Positions 8,697 through 17,851 of a DNA stretch of 64,000 bases are shown one piece after another. Both the position numbers and the translations under genes were made by a program. How positions within the stretch are numbered: position 1 is the first letter of the stretch; each line of letters opens with the position of its first letter. Source of the stretch: Acinetobacter sp. WC-141 (GTDB lineage: Bacteria > Pseudomonadota > Gammaproteobacteria > Pseudomonadales > Moraxellaceae); contig NZ_AMSS01000043.1 in the NCBI RefSeq assembly GCF_000313935.1, positions 186,001-250,000 on the forward strand. Reading direction: 5' to 3'. The notes under the pieces are model-generated. The model was not told the origin of the DNA. It worked only from the letters and a program-made list of their open reading frames with translations, and ran no database searches.

Positions 8697-9788
8697 CTAG
8701 CGTTGGTCTAACGGCACCCAATCAATGACCCAAGCCGATTTCATATTTAAACTTGAATCAGAAGTAATTTTCTTACGGGCTGCATCTGCTGTATCACGAT
8801 CTTTCGCAGGTCCTACCATAATACGGATTCCCTTACTAGTTTGACTCGTGGTTACCTTATAGCCTTTAGCTCGTAATTTAGAAACAACGGCATCTGCGTT
8901 TGCTTGGTTAGCAGCCAATGCAACCTGCACCATCCACTTTTTATCACCATTTTCAAGCAGTTCACGTGCTTTTTCAGCTTCGGCTTTTTTATCTGCTTCA
9001 GCTTTGCGTTTTGCTTCAGCTGCTTTCTTATCGGCTTCTGCTTGGCGTTTTGCTTCAGCTGTTTTCTTATCAGCTTCCGCTTGGCGTTTTGCTTCAGTTG
9101 ATTTTCTATCTGCTTCTGCCTGACGTTTTGCTTCAGCTGCTTTCCTATCAGCTTCTGCCTGTCGCTTTGCTTCAGCTGCTTTCTTATCAGCTTCTGCTTG
9201 GCGTTTTGCTTCAGTTGCTTTCTTATCAGTTTCGGCTTGGCGTTTTGCTTCAGCTGCTTTCTTATCAGCTTCCGCTTGGCGTTTTGCTTCAGCTGCTTTT
9301 TTGTCTGCATCTATTTTTGAAGTATCAGTTGGTTTATTCGCCGTATTGGTTTGCTGGTTTTTAGCTTTCGCCTCACCCACTAACTCTGGTGGAATATTAT
9401 CTGAACTTTCTTGCGCTGCTGTACGACGTGCATTAATTGCAGCGTACTCCGCTGCAGCTTTACGAGCCGCATCAGCTTCAGCTTGCTGCTGCATTGCTAA
9501 AAACTCCGCTGCACGTGCTTCTTGTTCTGCAACAGCTTTTTCACGTGAACGACGTTGTTCTTCTAGCAACCGCTTTTCTGTTTCAACATCAACCGCTAGA
9601 GGTTGTAGTTGTACCATTTGTCCTTCGGTTGCTTGTTTTGGTTTAGTTTGAGCTTTTGGCGATGTGGATGCGGGTGGTTGAACTTCAACCTGTTTTATTT
9701 CCTCATTTCCTTTTAGAAGTAATGCTGCCAATAAAACACCACCTCCCAGTAAAACAACACCACCCATCCAGCGTTGTTTGTTATTCAT
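8697..9788 (-). CDS. SPOR-domain protein with Lys/Ala/Glu repeat stalk (DedD/FtsN-like)
   Basis: A 363-residue inner-membrane protein. The N-terminus MNNKQRWMGGVVLLGGGVLLAALLL is a short cytoplasmic tip plus one membrane segment. A long charged coiled-coil stalk contains about eight near-identical 12-residue units (EAKRQAEADKKA and variants). The C-terminal 80 residues (WMVQVALAANQANAD... GIRIMVGPAKDRDTADAARKKI) are a SPOR domain, which binds denuded peptidoglycan at the septum. The position after folC matches dedD of other gammaproteobacteria. ATG 9788 overlaps the folC stop (ATGA) and has GGAAGA six bases upstream, so it is preferred over the starts at 9794 and 9812. Confidence 0.85.
   Translation of the reverse strand: MNNKQRWMGGVVLLGGGVLLAALLLKGNEEIKQVEVQPPASTSPKAQTKPKQATEGQMVQLQPLAVDVETEKRLLEEQRRSREKAVAEQEARAAEFLAMQQQAEADAARKAAAEYAAINARRTAAQESSDNIPPELVGEAKAKNQQTNTANKPTDTSKIDADKKAAEAKRQAEADKKAAEAKRQAETDKKATEAKRQAEADKKAAEAKRQAEADRKAAEAKRQAEADRKSTEAKRQAEADKKTAEAKRQAEADKKAAEAKRKAEADKKAEAEKARELLENGDKKWMVQVALAANQANADAVVSKLRAKGYKVTTSQTSKGIRIMVGPAKDRDTADAARKKITSDSSLNMKSAWVIDWVPLDQR
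8960..9310 (-). repeat. 36-base tandem repeats inside the SPOR-protein gene
   Basis: About eight imperfect 36-base units encode EAKRQAEADKKA-type dodecapeptides. Units differ mainly at third codon positions and at a few Ala/Thr/Ser and Lys/Arg sites, so they are older than a fresh slippage event but can still recombine. They form the periplasmic stalk. Confidence 0.8.
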
Positions 9789-11071
9789 TGACATTCTTCC
9801 AAATACTCCCAAATCGCTTCTAAAGTATGAAACGAACCACAGGCCAAAATCAGCTGATTGTTATTTGTTTGCTCAAGCGCTGATTTAAAAGCCTCTTTGA
9901 TATTGCCATATTGTTGTACTCTCTGACCTTGCAAGGCATCATTGAGTTGCTGAATTGATGCAGCACGCGGCACATTCAACTCAGCAATTTTCCAATGTAA
10001 AACAGTAGGTTTCAATAAATCGACTACTGATTTTATATCTTTATCTGCCAGCATTGAAAATACTGCGACAACTTCTGTGTACTGTTTATTGTATTCTAAG
10101 AAATTTCGCAATTGCTTTAACAAAAATTCAACACCATGTGGATTGTGTCCAGCATCAAAAATTACCGTTTTCCCTTCCACTTGACGCTGTTCAAAACGCC
10201 CTGCTAAACGTGCAGCTCGAATACCTTTTTCTAAAGCAAACTGAGAAATCTCAAGTCCGCTATTTAAAATGGCAGCAACCGCCCCTGCAATATTTTCAAT
10301 AGCTAAATGACCTAAAGGAAGCTTTAAAGTGGTTCCTTCTGAGGCAAAGTACCAGTTTTTTCCATCATCGGCGAGTTTATAAAAATAATCACGATTAACG
10401 GTATATAAAATTGCTTGCGTACTTTCTACTTTATCTTGAATTGCTTGCGGTAAAAGCTGTTCGCCGGCAAAAACAACTGGAATTTGTGGACGAATAATGC
10501 CTGCTTTTTCAAAAGCAATTTTTTCGATAGTATCGCCTAACCAGTCAGTATGATCTAAGCCAATATTAGTAATAACTGCAACGTCGGGATCAATTACATT
10601 AACGACATCTAAACGCCCGCCCAAACCGACTTCGAGCACCCATACATCACATTGTTGTTGTTTAAAAATAACAAAAGCAGCCAAAGTGGTTGCTTCAAAA
10701 AAAGATAAGCTTAAATCACAATCGCGACGAGCCTGATCGACTTGAACAAAAGCATCAATCAGACTTTGATCATCGACTTCAACTCCACCTAATTTGACTC
10801 GCTCATTAAAGCGATAGATATGCGGTGACTGATATAGCCCAACTTTATAACCCTGTGCGTTTAATATCGCGGCCAGTGTGGTTGTAGTTGAGCCTTTACC
10901 ATTCGTTCCGGCTACTGTAAAAACTTTAGCAGTAGGCTGAGTTACACCCAGCTTTTCTGCAACAGGAATTACACGTTCCAGACCAAGATCTATCCCTGTA
11001 ACGTGAACATGGCTCCAATAATTGAGCCATGTATCTAAAGAGTCTATTGAAAGTGGAGCTTGTTGATTCAA
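9785..11071 (-). CDS. folC: FolC, dihydrofolate synthase / folylpolyglutamate synthase
   Basis: A 428-residue cytosolic Mur-ligase-family enzyme that adds glutamate to dihydropteroate and then extends the polyglutamate tail of folates. The ATP-binding P-loop is GTNGKGS (residues 55-61). The family segments LGGRLDVVN and ITNIGLDHTDWLG lie in the centre, and FDAGHNPHG starts the C-terminal domain. The length is normal. It sits in trpA-accD-folC-SPOR order with ATGA overlaps at both ends, so translational coupling is likely. Confidence 0.96.
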   Translation of the reverse strand: MNQQAPLSIDSLDTWLNYWSHVHVTGIDLGLERVIPVAEKLGVTQPTAKVFTVAGTNGKGSTTTTLAAILNAQGYKVGLYQSPHIYRFNERVKLGGVEVDDQSLIDAFVQVDQARRDCDLSLSFFEATTLAAFVIFKQQQCDVWVLEVGLGGRLDVVNVIDPDVAVITNIGLDHTDWLGDTIEKIAFEKAGIIRPQIPVVFAGEQLLPQAIQDKVESTQAILYTVNRDYFYKLADDGKNWYFASEGTTLKLPLGHLAIENIAGAVAAILNSGLEISQFALEKGIRAARLAGRFEQRQVEGKTVIFDAGHNPHGVEFLLKQLRNFLEYNKQYTEVVAVFSMLADKDIKSVVDLLKPTVLHWKIAELNVPRAASIQQLNDALQGQRVQQYGNIKEAFKSALEQTNNNQLILACGSFHTLEAIWEYLEECQ

Positions 11072-11964
11072 GGTAAGTTCATCAATTTCGATACAAGTCG
11101 AGATACAGTATCACGTAAAGCATGACGATGAACAATCTGATCGATTACACCATGATCAAGCAAATATTCAGCACGTTGGAACGGTTCTTCTAGCGTTTCA
11201 CGTACAGTTTGTTCAATTACACGTTTACCAGCAAAACCGATCATCGCTTTAGGTTCAGCAATATGAATATCACCCAACATTGCTAAAGAAGCAGTTACGC
11301 CGCCATACACCGGATGTGTTAACACCACGATATAAGGTAAGCCTGCATCTTTTAATCTTTGAATCGCAGCCGAAGTACGCGCCATTTGCATAAGTGACAA
11401 CATGCCTTCTTGCATACGTGCGCCACCAGAAGCTGCGAAACAGATCAATGGTTGACGTTTTTCAATAGCAAGTTCAGCAGCCTGAACAAAACGGTCGCCT
11501 ACTACAGTACCCATAGAGCCGCCCATAAAGTCGAACTCAAAAGCACAAGCAATCATATCTACGCCATTTAAATTACCTTGCATGGCGATTAAAGCTTCTG
11601 TTTCACCAGTTTTGCTTTGCGCTTCACGCATACGTTCTGGATATGGCTTGGTGTCGACAAACTTTAACGGATCTTTCGCGCTAAATTCTTGCCCTAATTC
11701 TGCTACGACATTGTCGAAGAACCAGTTCAAACGATCACGAGCTTTCATTCGTAAGTGTTCATCACACTGTGGACAAACATATGCATTGAAAGAGATTGCT
11801 GTACGTGTCACTAGAGCATGACATTCAGGGCATTCAATCGTTGGCTCAGTAAATGTTGCTTTGAGAATTTGTTGCTCATTTGCGACTTCAATACCTGGAA
11901 CCGGACGTTTTGTCCATGGTGTCGAAGGGCTAAGAACTTTCCCTGATTTCACTTCTTGATTCAT
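11068..11964 (-). CDS. accD: AccD, acetyl-CoA carboxylase carboxyltransferase beta subunit
   Basis: A 298-residue subunit that, with AccA, transfers the carboxyl group from biotin-BCCP to acetyl-CoA to make malonyl-CoA, the first step of fatty acid synthesis. The N-terminal zinc ribbon CPEC...CPQC has cysteines at 45, 48, 64 and 67. The crotonase-like core carries GGSMGTVVGDRF and FAASGGARMQEG. The length and motifs are canonical. It overlaps trpA upstream and folC downstream by four bases each. Confidence 0.97.
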   Translation of the reverse strand: MNQEVKSGKVLSPSTPWTKRPVPGIEVANEQQILKATFTEPTIECPECHALVTRTAISFNAYVCPQCDEHLRMKARDRLNWFFDNVVAELGQEFSAKDPLKFVDTKPYPERMREAQSKTGETEALIAMQGNLNGVDMIACAFEFDFMGGSMGTVVGDRFVQAAELAIEKRQPLICFAASGGARMQEGMLSLMQMARTSAAIQRLKDAGLPYIVVLTHPVYGGVTASLAMLGDIHIAEPKAMIGFAGKRVIEQTVRETLEEPFQRAEYLLDHGVIDQIVHRHALRDTVSRLVSKLMNLP

Positions 11965-12764
11965 ACTAACTCATCGAGCGCTGCTCGAAGCTCCTTGACT
12001 TTATTCACCGTCTGTTCAACAGCGTCATCCGCTGCCAACGTTGCAAAATTTTTAACGAAAGCACTACCTACAATCACCGCGTCAGCAACGCTACCCATTG
12101 CTTTTGCTGAAGCAGCATCACTGATACCAAAACCAACACCTACTGGAATATCAGTGGCATTTTTGATTTTTTGAATACGTGCAGCAGCTTCTGCCGTATC
12201 TAGTGTTGCGGCTCCCGTTACACCCTTGAGTGAAACATAGTAGATAAATCCACTTGCCTGATTTGCCACATGTTGAATGCGTTGGTCTGTAGAAGTTGGT
12301 GCGAGCAAGAAGATTTGATCCATGTCATGTTGCTTCAACACAGCACCAAACTCTTTTGACTCTTCTGGCGGTAAATCCACCAGTAATAAGCCATCTACAC
12401 CACACTCTTTCGCATGAGAAACAAACTTCTCGTAACCAATCACTTCAACCGGATTCAGATAACCCATTAAAACAACAGGTGTATCCCGATCCTGTTCACG
12501 GAACTCCTTTACCATATTAAGCGCATCTAATGTGTTAGTCCCTGCTGCAAGCGCACGTTCAGCTGCAAGCGCAATTACTGGACCATCGGCCATTGGATCT
12601 GAAAATGGTAAACCAAGCTCAATGACATCTACTCCTGCCGCAACCATTTTATGCAGTAACGGAACTGTTACTTGCGGTTGTGGATCACCCGCCATGACAT
12701 AAGATACAAGCGCTTTACGTTGTTGGGACTTAAGCTTTTCAAAACGGGTGGCAAGACGTGACAT
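11961..12764 (-). CDS. trpA: TrpA, tryptophan synthase alpha subunit
   Basis: A 267-residue TIM-barrel subunit that cleaves indole-3-glycerol phosphate to indole, which is passed to TrpB. The catalytic residues are visible: Glu49 in VDVIELGLPFSDP and Asp60 in PMADGP. The phosphate-binding loop VGFGISDAASA is present near the C-terminus. The gene heads the trpA-accD-folC-SPOR block. AAGGAAAG lies upstream of the start, a little farther than optimal. It is separated from trpB by about 4 kb of unrelated genes. Confidence 0.97.
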   Translation of the reverse strand: MSRLATRFEKLKSQQRKALVSYVMAGDPQPQVTVPLLHKMVAAGVDVIELGLPFSDPMADGPVIALAAERALAAGTNTLDALNMVKEFREQDRDTPVVLMGYLNPVEVIGYEKFVSHAKECGVDGLLLVDLPPEESKEFGAVLKQHDMDQIFLLAPTSTDQRIQHVANQASGFIYYVSLKGVTGAATLDTAEAAARIQKIKNATDIPVGVGFGISDAASAKAMGSVADAVIVGSAFVKNFATLAADDAVEQTVNKVKELRAALDELV

Positions 12765-12884
12765 AGGGTTGTGCTTTCCTTGAATTATTTAAAATTGAGG
12801 AGTTGTTTGTAGAAATACAAGAACATCGCATTTTAACGCTATTTTTTGTCCATTGAACAGGTCTAACGTTATGGCGATATTCGA

Positions 12885-12901
12885 TTGTATGATTCATACA
12901 A
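12885..12901. promoter_or_regulatory. Inverted repeat upstream of trpA
   Basis: TTGTATG-ATT-CATACAA is a perfect palindrome of 7-base arms with a 3-base centre. It lies about 120 bases upstream of the trpA start in a 245-base gap. It could be an operator for trpA or for the convergent araC-type gene end; no regulator can be named. Confidence 0.35.
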
Positions 12902-13010
12902 CCCATGGCGTACATTTATCAATATTTTGAAACTTTTCTCAATGATCAAAGCTTCCTATTTTCGAGCCATTATTAGATCGTCATCTGAACAGAAAATCAC
13001 CATAGAAAGG

Positions 13011-14060
13011 CTATTTTATTGCATTTTTATTTGTTAGCTGTAATTGTCTTTTTCTTGCTAATAGGGTTTGTCCTGTCAAATTTTTATGGGCACGTGCAAG
13101 TGCTGACTGGTCCGAATATCCCAATTGTTCAGCAATTAAAGTGAGGCTGGCATTTTGGTTAAGCAATATCTCACAGCGTCTCATACGCTCTGCATCTAAA
13201 ATTAATTTAAATGAAGTGTTTAATGACTGTAGTTGGCGCTGCAAGCTTCGTACTGAAATATTCAACTCGATGGCAATATCTTCTATTTTAGGGGCTTGCT
13301 GCCTTTGCTTAAAATATTCATGAACGATCCAATGAATTTGCTGAACTAAATCTGTATGTATTTTACGCTGAGCTAACGCTTCTTCTGCCTGTTTCACCAA
13401 AAGTTGCATTAAGGTTGGGTCTGCATGCTGAGGGCGAATACTTAATCCCTCACTTGCAAAAGTTAATGCATAGTAAGGTTTTTCAAATGATAATTTGCAT
13501 TGAAAGAAACGCTGATAGTGTACTAACGGACCACGTGCACGGTGCACGAACTCAACTTGATGCAAGAGAAAATCATGTAATGGGGCTATCTGTTTAGCAA
13601 GCTGTACCATCGCTGCCAAAGTCAATTCACAAAGTATGATATTGCTGTCATCAACCAAGGGCCAATACAAACGAATTTTAGAAGCATCTTGCTCAATTTG
13701 CATAGGCACCACTTGCTCACCGTCAATCACCAGACGATGAAACTTCATAATATATTCAAGAACCTCTGCAAAACTGCCACTTCGGGATGCCATATAACCC
13801 AACACTCCAAAATTGGCAGGTGTAATGCAAGTGGCCATTTCCAAAGCTAAATTGGAAACTTGTAGCTGAGATTCGGTTAGCTCTAAAAGCTCAAGAAAAA
13901 AAGTTAAAGATGATTGAGCATCAATAGACGAAGCTAAAATATTTTGAACTTGGCGGGCCTGAACATCCGTTAGATTTATTGCCTGCCAGTCCATTTCCCT
14001 TTCTTTTAAGTAAGTATTCCAAAGGTAAAAATATCCATTTGAAATCGTAAAATCCTGCAT
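13011..14060 (-). CDS. AraC-family transcriptional regulator (OruR/ArgR-like architecture)
   Basis: A 349-residue regulator with an N-terminal arabinose-binding-like domain of the AraC type (about residues 20-205) and a C-terminal double helix-turn-helix (about 255-340). The second HTH segment reads LTLIAEQLGYSDQSALARAHKNLTG, the usual AraC signature. ATG 14060 is chosen because AAGGA lies seven bases upstream; the longer frame to 14159 adds 33 residues that look non-coding. It is divergent from the diiron-type hydrolase gene 121 bases away, which is a likely target. The effector is unknown. Confidence 0.85.
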   Translation of the reverse strand: MQDFTISNGYFYLWNTYLKEREMDWQAINLTDVQARQVQNILASSIDAQSSLTFFLELLELTESQLQVSNLALEMATCITPANFGVLGYMASRSGSFAEVLEYIMKFHRLVIDGEQVVPMQIEQDASKIRLYWPLVDDSNIILCELTLAAMVQLAKQIAPLHDFLLHQVEFVHRARGPLVHYQRFFQCKLSFEKPYYALTFASEGLSIRPQHADPTLMQLLVKQAEEALAQRKIHTDLVQQIHWIVHEYFKQRQQAPKIEDIAIELNISVRSLQRQLQSLNTSFKLILDAERMRRCEILLNQNASLTLIAEQLGYSDQSALARAHKNLTGQTLLARKRQLQLTNKNAIK

Positions 14061-14181
14061 GGCGCATCCTTTTTTTACTGCCATCTTGTCGCAAACTGTA
14101 TAAAAATTGGCAATAACTGTCAAAACAAAGCCGACCAGCCGCGACATACTAGTAAACAAGTTAGATGCGAGAAATAAAAAT

Positions 14182-15057
14182 ATGAACGCACATGTTTCTT
14201 ATCAAGTCGAGCCAGTGGTTCGTAAAGATCTAGATTTTCACTTAAACGAAGCACCTCGCTTTTGGTTTAATAATGATCCTTTTTTGACTCGTATGTTTGA
14301 TGCACTCAGCTTAACCTTTCCAGATGGAGAGCGTTATTTTATCGAATGTGTTCGTATGTTCCGAGACAAAATTGATGATCCAGAACTACAAAAACGAGTT
14401 ATGGACTTTATTAAACAAGAAGCTCAACACGGTATTGCTCATGACAAAATGAATCAGCTCATGAAAGAGCAAGGTATGCCTGTTGACCAATTCACAACCA
14501 CACTAAAAAGAATTTTTCGTTTTGAACTTACCAAACGCTCACCGCAATACAATATTGCGATGACGGCGGCGGCAGAACATTTAACTGCATTAATGGCAGA
14601 AACCTTTTATAGCAATAAAAAAACATTGGAAAATGCACATCCGTATGTCCGAGCGCTGTTTGCATGGCATGCCATTGAAGAGATGGAGCACCGAGATGTT
14701 GCTTTTGATGTCATGAAACAAGTAGGTGAAGTTCCTGAGTCGACTCGTCGTTTTGTATTAGTTCTTACGACGGTGCTGATGTTTGGTTTTACGCTCTATC
14801 GCACGAATATCATGTTGAAATGTGATGGCTTTAGTTCTAGAGAACGACTCTTAATGAACCTTAAAGGCTTACCTTGGTTCTTTGGCAAAAATGGCACTTT
14901 AACTGCCATGAAAAACCAATATTTAGATTGGTTTAAAAAAGATTTTCATCCAAGTCAACATCCGGTCATTCGTCAATATCCTGTTTGGATTGAAACACTC
15001 GAAAAGACAAATGACCCTATTGCAGCTGGTGAAGCATTTTGGCAAGCAGGTTTATAA
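14182..15057 (+). CDS. Metal-dependent hydrolase-family protein (PF10118-type, ferritin-like diiron)
   Basis: A 291-residue protein of the family named predicted metal-dependent hydrolase. Conserved Glu and His residues lie in helical segments: ERYFIECVRMFRDKI, IKQEAQHGIAHDK, AAAEHLTALMAE and WHAIEEMEHRDVAFDVM. The spacing of the ExxH pairs suggests a ferritin-like diiron centre rather than a classical hydrolase. One hydrophobic stretch (VLVLTTVLMFGFTLYRTNIML) may contact a membrane. The start at 14182 is preferred over 14107 because the longer form overlaps the divergent regulator's promoter. It is probably regulated by the divergent AraC-type protein. Confidence 0.75.
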   Translation: MNAHVSYQVEPVVRKDLDFHLNEAPRFWFNNDPFLTRMFDALSLTFPDGERYFIECVRMFRDKIDDPELQKRVMDFIKQEAQHGIAHDKMNQLMKEQGMPVDQFTTTLKRIFRFELTKRSPQYNIAMTAAAEHLTALMAETFYSNKKTLENAHPYVRALFAWHAIEEMEHRDVAFDVMKQVGEVPESTRRFVLVLTTVLMFGFTLYRTNIMLKCDGFSSRERLLMNLKGLPWFFGKNGTLTAMKNQYLDWFKKDFHPSQHPVIRQYPVWIETLEKTNDPIAAGEAFWQAGL

Positions 15058-15065
15058 CCTGCTTG

Positions 15066-16061
15066 TTACCATTTTGCATAATGTTGTTCGAGTAAACCGT
15101 ATTGTTCTTTGCAATTGATTATATCGGTTGGCTCATGCTCAATCGTCCCGCTAATTTTAGCTTGCCACTGATTGAACTGGCTTCCAATCATTCTTAAATT
15201 AATATTTTCGTATCGACACCAACCAATATGGACCTGTAGATTAAGTTTTTGATCTAGAGAGCTAATTTTCCAAAGCTCATCATTTACTTTTTCAAATAAA
15301 ACATCAGTCAGTGGAAATAAAACTCCGTTAATCCATAAGCAGTTTTCATTACCAAAGCTTTCATTAACCCCTGAAGCTAAATTTAAACCAATACGCCGCC
15401 CTTGCTCATCCCAGAAATTACATGAAAGCCAGAACCAAGCCGTTTCAGGTCGCAAAAAGCCACAAGTATCATCTAGCGATGCAAAAGTCTTTTCATCAAA
15501 TTGTACAACTTGGTTTTGTTTATTAATAAACATCCCCTCTACACCTAGCGTGGTCTGCTTTTGGGTATAGGTCCAACCGTTAATTCCTGTCGGTGTACAT
15601 AAACTTAAGATATCGGTCCCAGCACAAAAAATACGAGCGCTGAGTTGAATCTCACCATATTTGGTCACTCGAATGTACCGCACGCCATTGGCATGCTGAA
15701 TATCAAACTGATAAGGGGATTTAGAAAAATAGCTTTGATTAAACAATGGCTGTTCATCAAGATAGGTTTTATGCCCCAAAGGCTGAATTGCATTCCACTC
15801 AATGACCTGCTGGGTTTCATGATCATAAATATAGAAAAAACCATGCCCAACCCAGCCAATATCCGCAATTGCCAGACCAATACTATAGTGTTTATGTTGA
15901 ATGCCGCAGAATTTAAATTTCTTATATTTTAATTGCTTACGCCAGCCTTTTAAGACCTTACCATAAGGGGTTTTATAAATATAATGTTGTACGTGAATGG
16001 TTGACGGTACAGATTCAAAACGCCCGTAACGAGGCTGTCCATTTTCTTGAATTAAATCCAT
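15066..16061 (-). CDS. DUF2804 family protein
   Basis: A 331-residue protein of the DUF2804 family, recognised by its N-terminal GQPRYGRFE segment followed by KGWRKQLKYKKFKFCGIQH and the repeated beta-strand pattern with many Trp and Tyr residues. It has no signal peptide and no transmembrane segment. The molecular function of the family is not established; its beta-rich pattern hints at a lipocalin- or barrel-like fold, which is inference. It is convergent with the diiron-type gene (8 bases apart) and lies downstream of the DUF1543 gene. Confidence 0.75.
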   Translation of the reverse strand: MDLIQENGQPRYGRFESVPSTIHVQHYIYKTPYGKVLKGWRKQLKYKKFKFCGIQHKHYSIGLAIADIGWVGHGFFYIYDHETQQVIEWNAIQPLGHKTYLDEQPLFNQSYFSKSPYQFDIQHANGVRYIRVTKYGEIQLSARIFCAGTDILSLCTPTGINGWTYTQKQTTLGVEGMFINKQNQVVQFDEKTFASLDDTCGFLRPETAWFWLSCNFWDEQGRRIGLNLASGVNESFGNENCLWINGVLFPLTDVLFEKVNDELWKISSLDQKLNLQVHIGWCRYENINLRMIGSQFNQWQAKISGTIEHEPTDIINCKEQYGLLEQHYAKW

Positions 16062-16098
16062 TTACCCACTTCCATATGAATATTAGATTTCAAATGAC

Positions 16099-16611
16099 CT
16101 ATACCACGGTCAAATACGTATTTTCCCAAATCGTTGCAGCAAAATCGCCTTTTATTAAATGAATATAGCGCCCTGCTACACAATCTATCGCTAAGCAGTC
16201 ATCAATATCAATGACCCGATCTGTGTGTGGTTTTTGCCACTGTTGATCTATAAATTGTTTACCTAATTGTTTAGCAACGACAGCATTTGGTGCAACTACA
16301 AACTCATAACGGTGAAGTTCACCGAATTCACGAGCATTATATCCACCCAGATTAATTAAATATAATTTTAAATCATCGGGTTTAGGTGCAGCATCTGTAA
16401 AATGAATTTGATAATTTTGCCCTTGAGAGCTAACACCAGAGAGTTTAGCCCAAGCATCAATATGTAATCCTTGAGTCTCGCCAAACCAAGCCTGTTTAAG
16501 TTGAGGATAAACTTCTTCCAAAGTATCCCCTACAGCCATGACTACATCATGAACTTCTGTATTAGCGCGTGCATGACGCCCACCTAACATCACCATAAAC
16601 AAGCTTGGCAT
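16099..16611 (-). CDS. DUF1543 domain protein
   Basis: A 170-residue soluble protein matching the DUF1543 pattern: the N-terminal LFMVMLGGRHARANTEVHDVVMAVGD and a second half with LYLINLGGYNAREFGELHRYEFVVA. Function is unknown. It lies only 10 bases after trpB, so it is probably the last gene of a trpF-trpB-DUF1543 unit. A role linked to tryptophan synthesis is possible but rests only on this position. Confidence 0.75.
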   Translation of the reverse strand: MPSLFMVMLGGRHARANTEVHDVVMAVGDTLEEVYPQLKQAWFGETQGLHIDAWAKLSGVSSQGQNYQIHFTDAAPKPDDLKLYLINLGGYNAREFGELHRYEFVVAPNAVVAKQLGKQFIDQQWQKPHTDRVIDIDDCLAIDCVAGRYIHLIKGDFAATIWENTYLTVV

Positions 16612-16621
16612 TATAGTTCTC

Positions 16622-17851
16622 TTACATCTCGACCATTTCTACGCCATCAATGCGTGCAACAGTCATTAAATCTTTATCACCACGGCCTGAAACAGTCGCA
16701 ATAATAATCTGATCTTTAGACATTGTTGGTGCAAGCTTAGAAACGTATGCCATTGCGTGCGAGCTTTCAAGGGCAGGAATAATCCCTTCGATTTTGGTTA
16801 AATCACGGAAACCTTGCAGAGCTTCTGTATCATTAATCGGCACGTATTCTACGCGTTTCATATCTTTCAAGAAGCTATGTTCAGGACCAACACCCGGATA
16901 ATCTAGGCCCGCTGAGATACTATGTGTCTCAATAATCTGACCTTGCTCATCACTCATCAAGTAAGTACGGTTACCGTGCAATACGCCCACATGGCCTGCA
17001 TTTAACGGCGCGGAGTGCTTACCAGTTTCAATACCCAAACCAGCAGCTTCAACACCATACATTTTCACGTTGGTATCGTTTAAGAATGGATAGAACAAGC
17101 CCATTGCATTTGAACCGCCACCCACACATGCAACCAATGCATCTGGTAAGCGACCTGCTTGCTCTAAGATCTGTTTACGTGCTTCACGGCCAATAATCGA
17201 CTGGAAGTCACGAACGAGTTGAGGATATGGATGTGGGCCTGCAACTGTACCAATTACATAGTACGTCGTATCAACGTTGGTTACCCAGTCACGCATCGCT
17301 TCGTTCATGGCATCTTTCAGCGTTTTAGAACCACTTTGTACAGGAACAACTGTGGCACCCAACAAACGCATACGATAAACGTTCATCGCTTGGCGCTTAA
17401 CGTCTTCGGCACCCATATAAACAACACATTCAAGCCCTAAACGCGCTGCAATTGTTGCAGTTGCTACACCATGCTGCCCAGCACCAGTTTCGGCAATAAT
17501 ACGTTTTTTACCAGAAAGCTTTGCCAATAACGCCTGACCAATCGTGTTGTTTACCTTGTGCGAGCCTGTATGGTTCAAATCTTCACGTTTAAGATAAATT
17601 TGCGCACCACCTAACTCTTTTGACCATCGCTCAGCATAATAAAGTGGACTAGGACGACCTACATAGTAGGCGAGATCGCGGTCGAATTCTGCCAGAAACT
17701 GTTCATCATTTTTCATGCGAGAATAGAGATTTTCTAAATCTTCTAATGCCGCCATTAAAGTTTCTGACACAAAACGTCCGCCATGGATACCGAAATGCCC
17801 TGCAGCATCTGGGTACTGTGTATAGTCAATCACATTGTTTTGCTGATCCAC
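16622..17851 (-). CDS. trpB: TrpB, tryptophan synthase beta subunit
   Basis: A 409-residue PLP enzyme that condenses indole with serine to give tryptophan. The PLP lysine lies in HTGSHKVNN (about Lys99), the phosphate-binding loop is GGGSNAMG, and the conserved [10 protein letters not shown] segment is present. The longest frame begins at a TTG at 17878, but a perfect AAGGAG sits six bases before GTG 17851 ([10 protein letters not shown]), so that is taken as the start. The start lies inside the end of trpF, a 26-base overlap. The GTG start and overlap suggest coupled translation. Confidence 0.96.
   Translation of the reverse strand: MDQQNNVIDYTQYPDAAGHFGIHGGRFVSETLMAALEDLENLYSRMKNDEQFLAEFDRDLAYYVGRPSPLYYAERWSKELGGAQIYLKREDLNHTGSHKVNNTIGQALLAKLSGKKRIIAETGAGQHGVATATIAARLGLECVVYMGAEDVKRQAMNVYRMRLLGATVVPVQSGSKTLKDAMNEAMRDWVTNVDTTYYVIGTVAGPHPYPQLVRDFQSIIGREARKQILEQAGRLPDALVACVGGGSNAMGLFYPFLNDTNVKMYGVEAAGLGIETGKHSAPLNAGHVGVLHGNRTYLMSDEQGQIIETHSISAGLDYPGVGPEHSFLKDMKRVEYVPINDTEALQGFRDLTKIEGIIPALESSHAMAYVSKLAPTMSKDQIIIATVSGRGDKDLMTVARIDGVEMVEM

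Noticed and set aside
8960..9310. Repeat block as a possible CRISPR array
   Set aside because: Units are contiguous without unique spacers and encode a regular peptide stalk.
8852..9364. Long alternative frames on both strands within the SPOR-protein repeat
   Set aside because: They arise from the periodic 36-base repeat, which keeps all frames open; the SPOR frame alone has a membrane segment and a domain.
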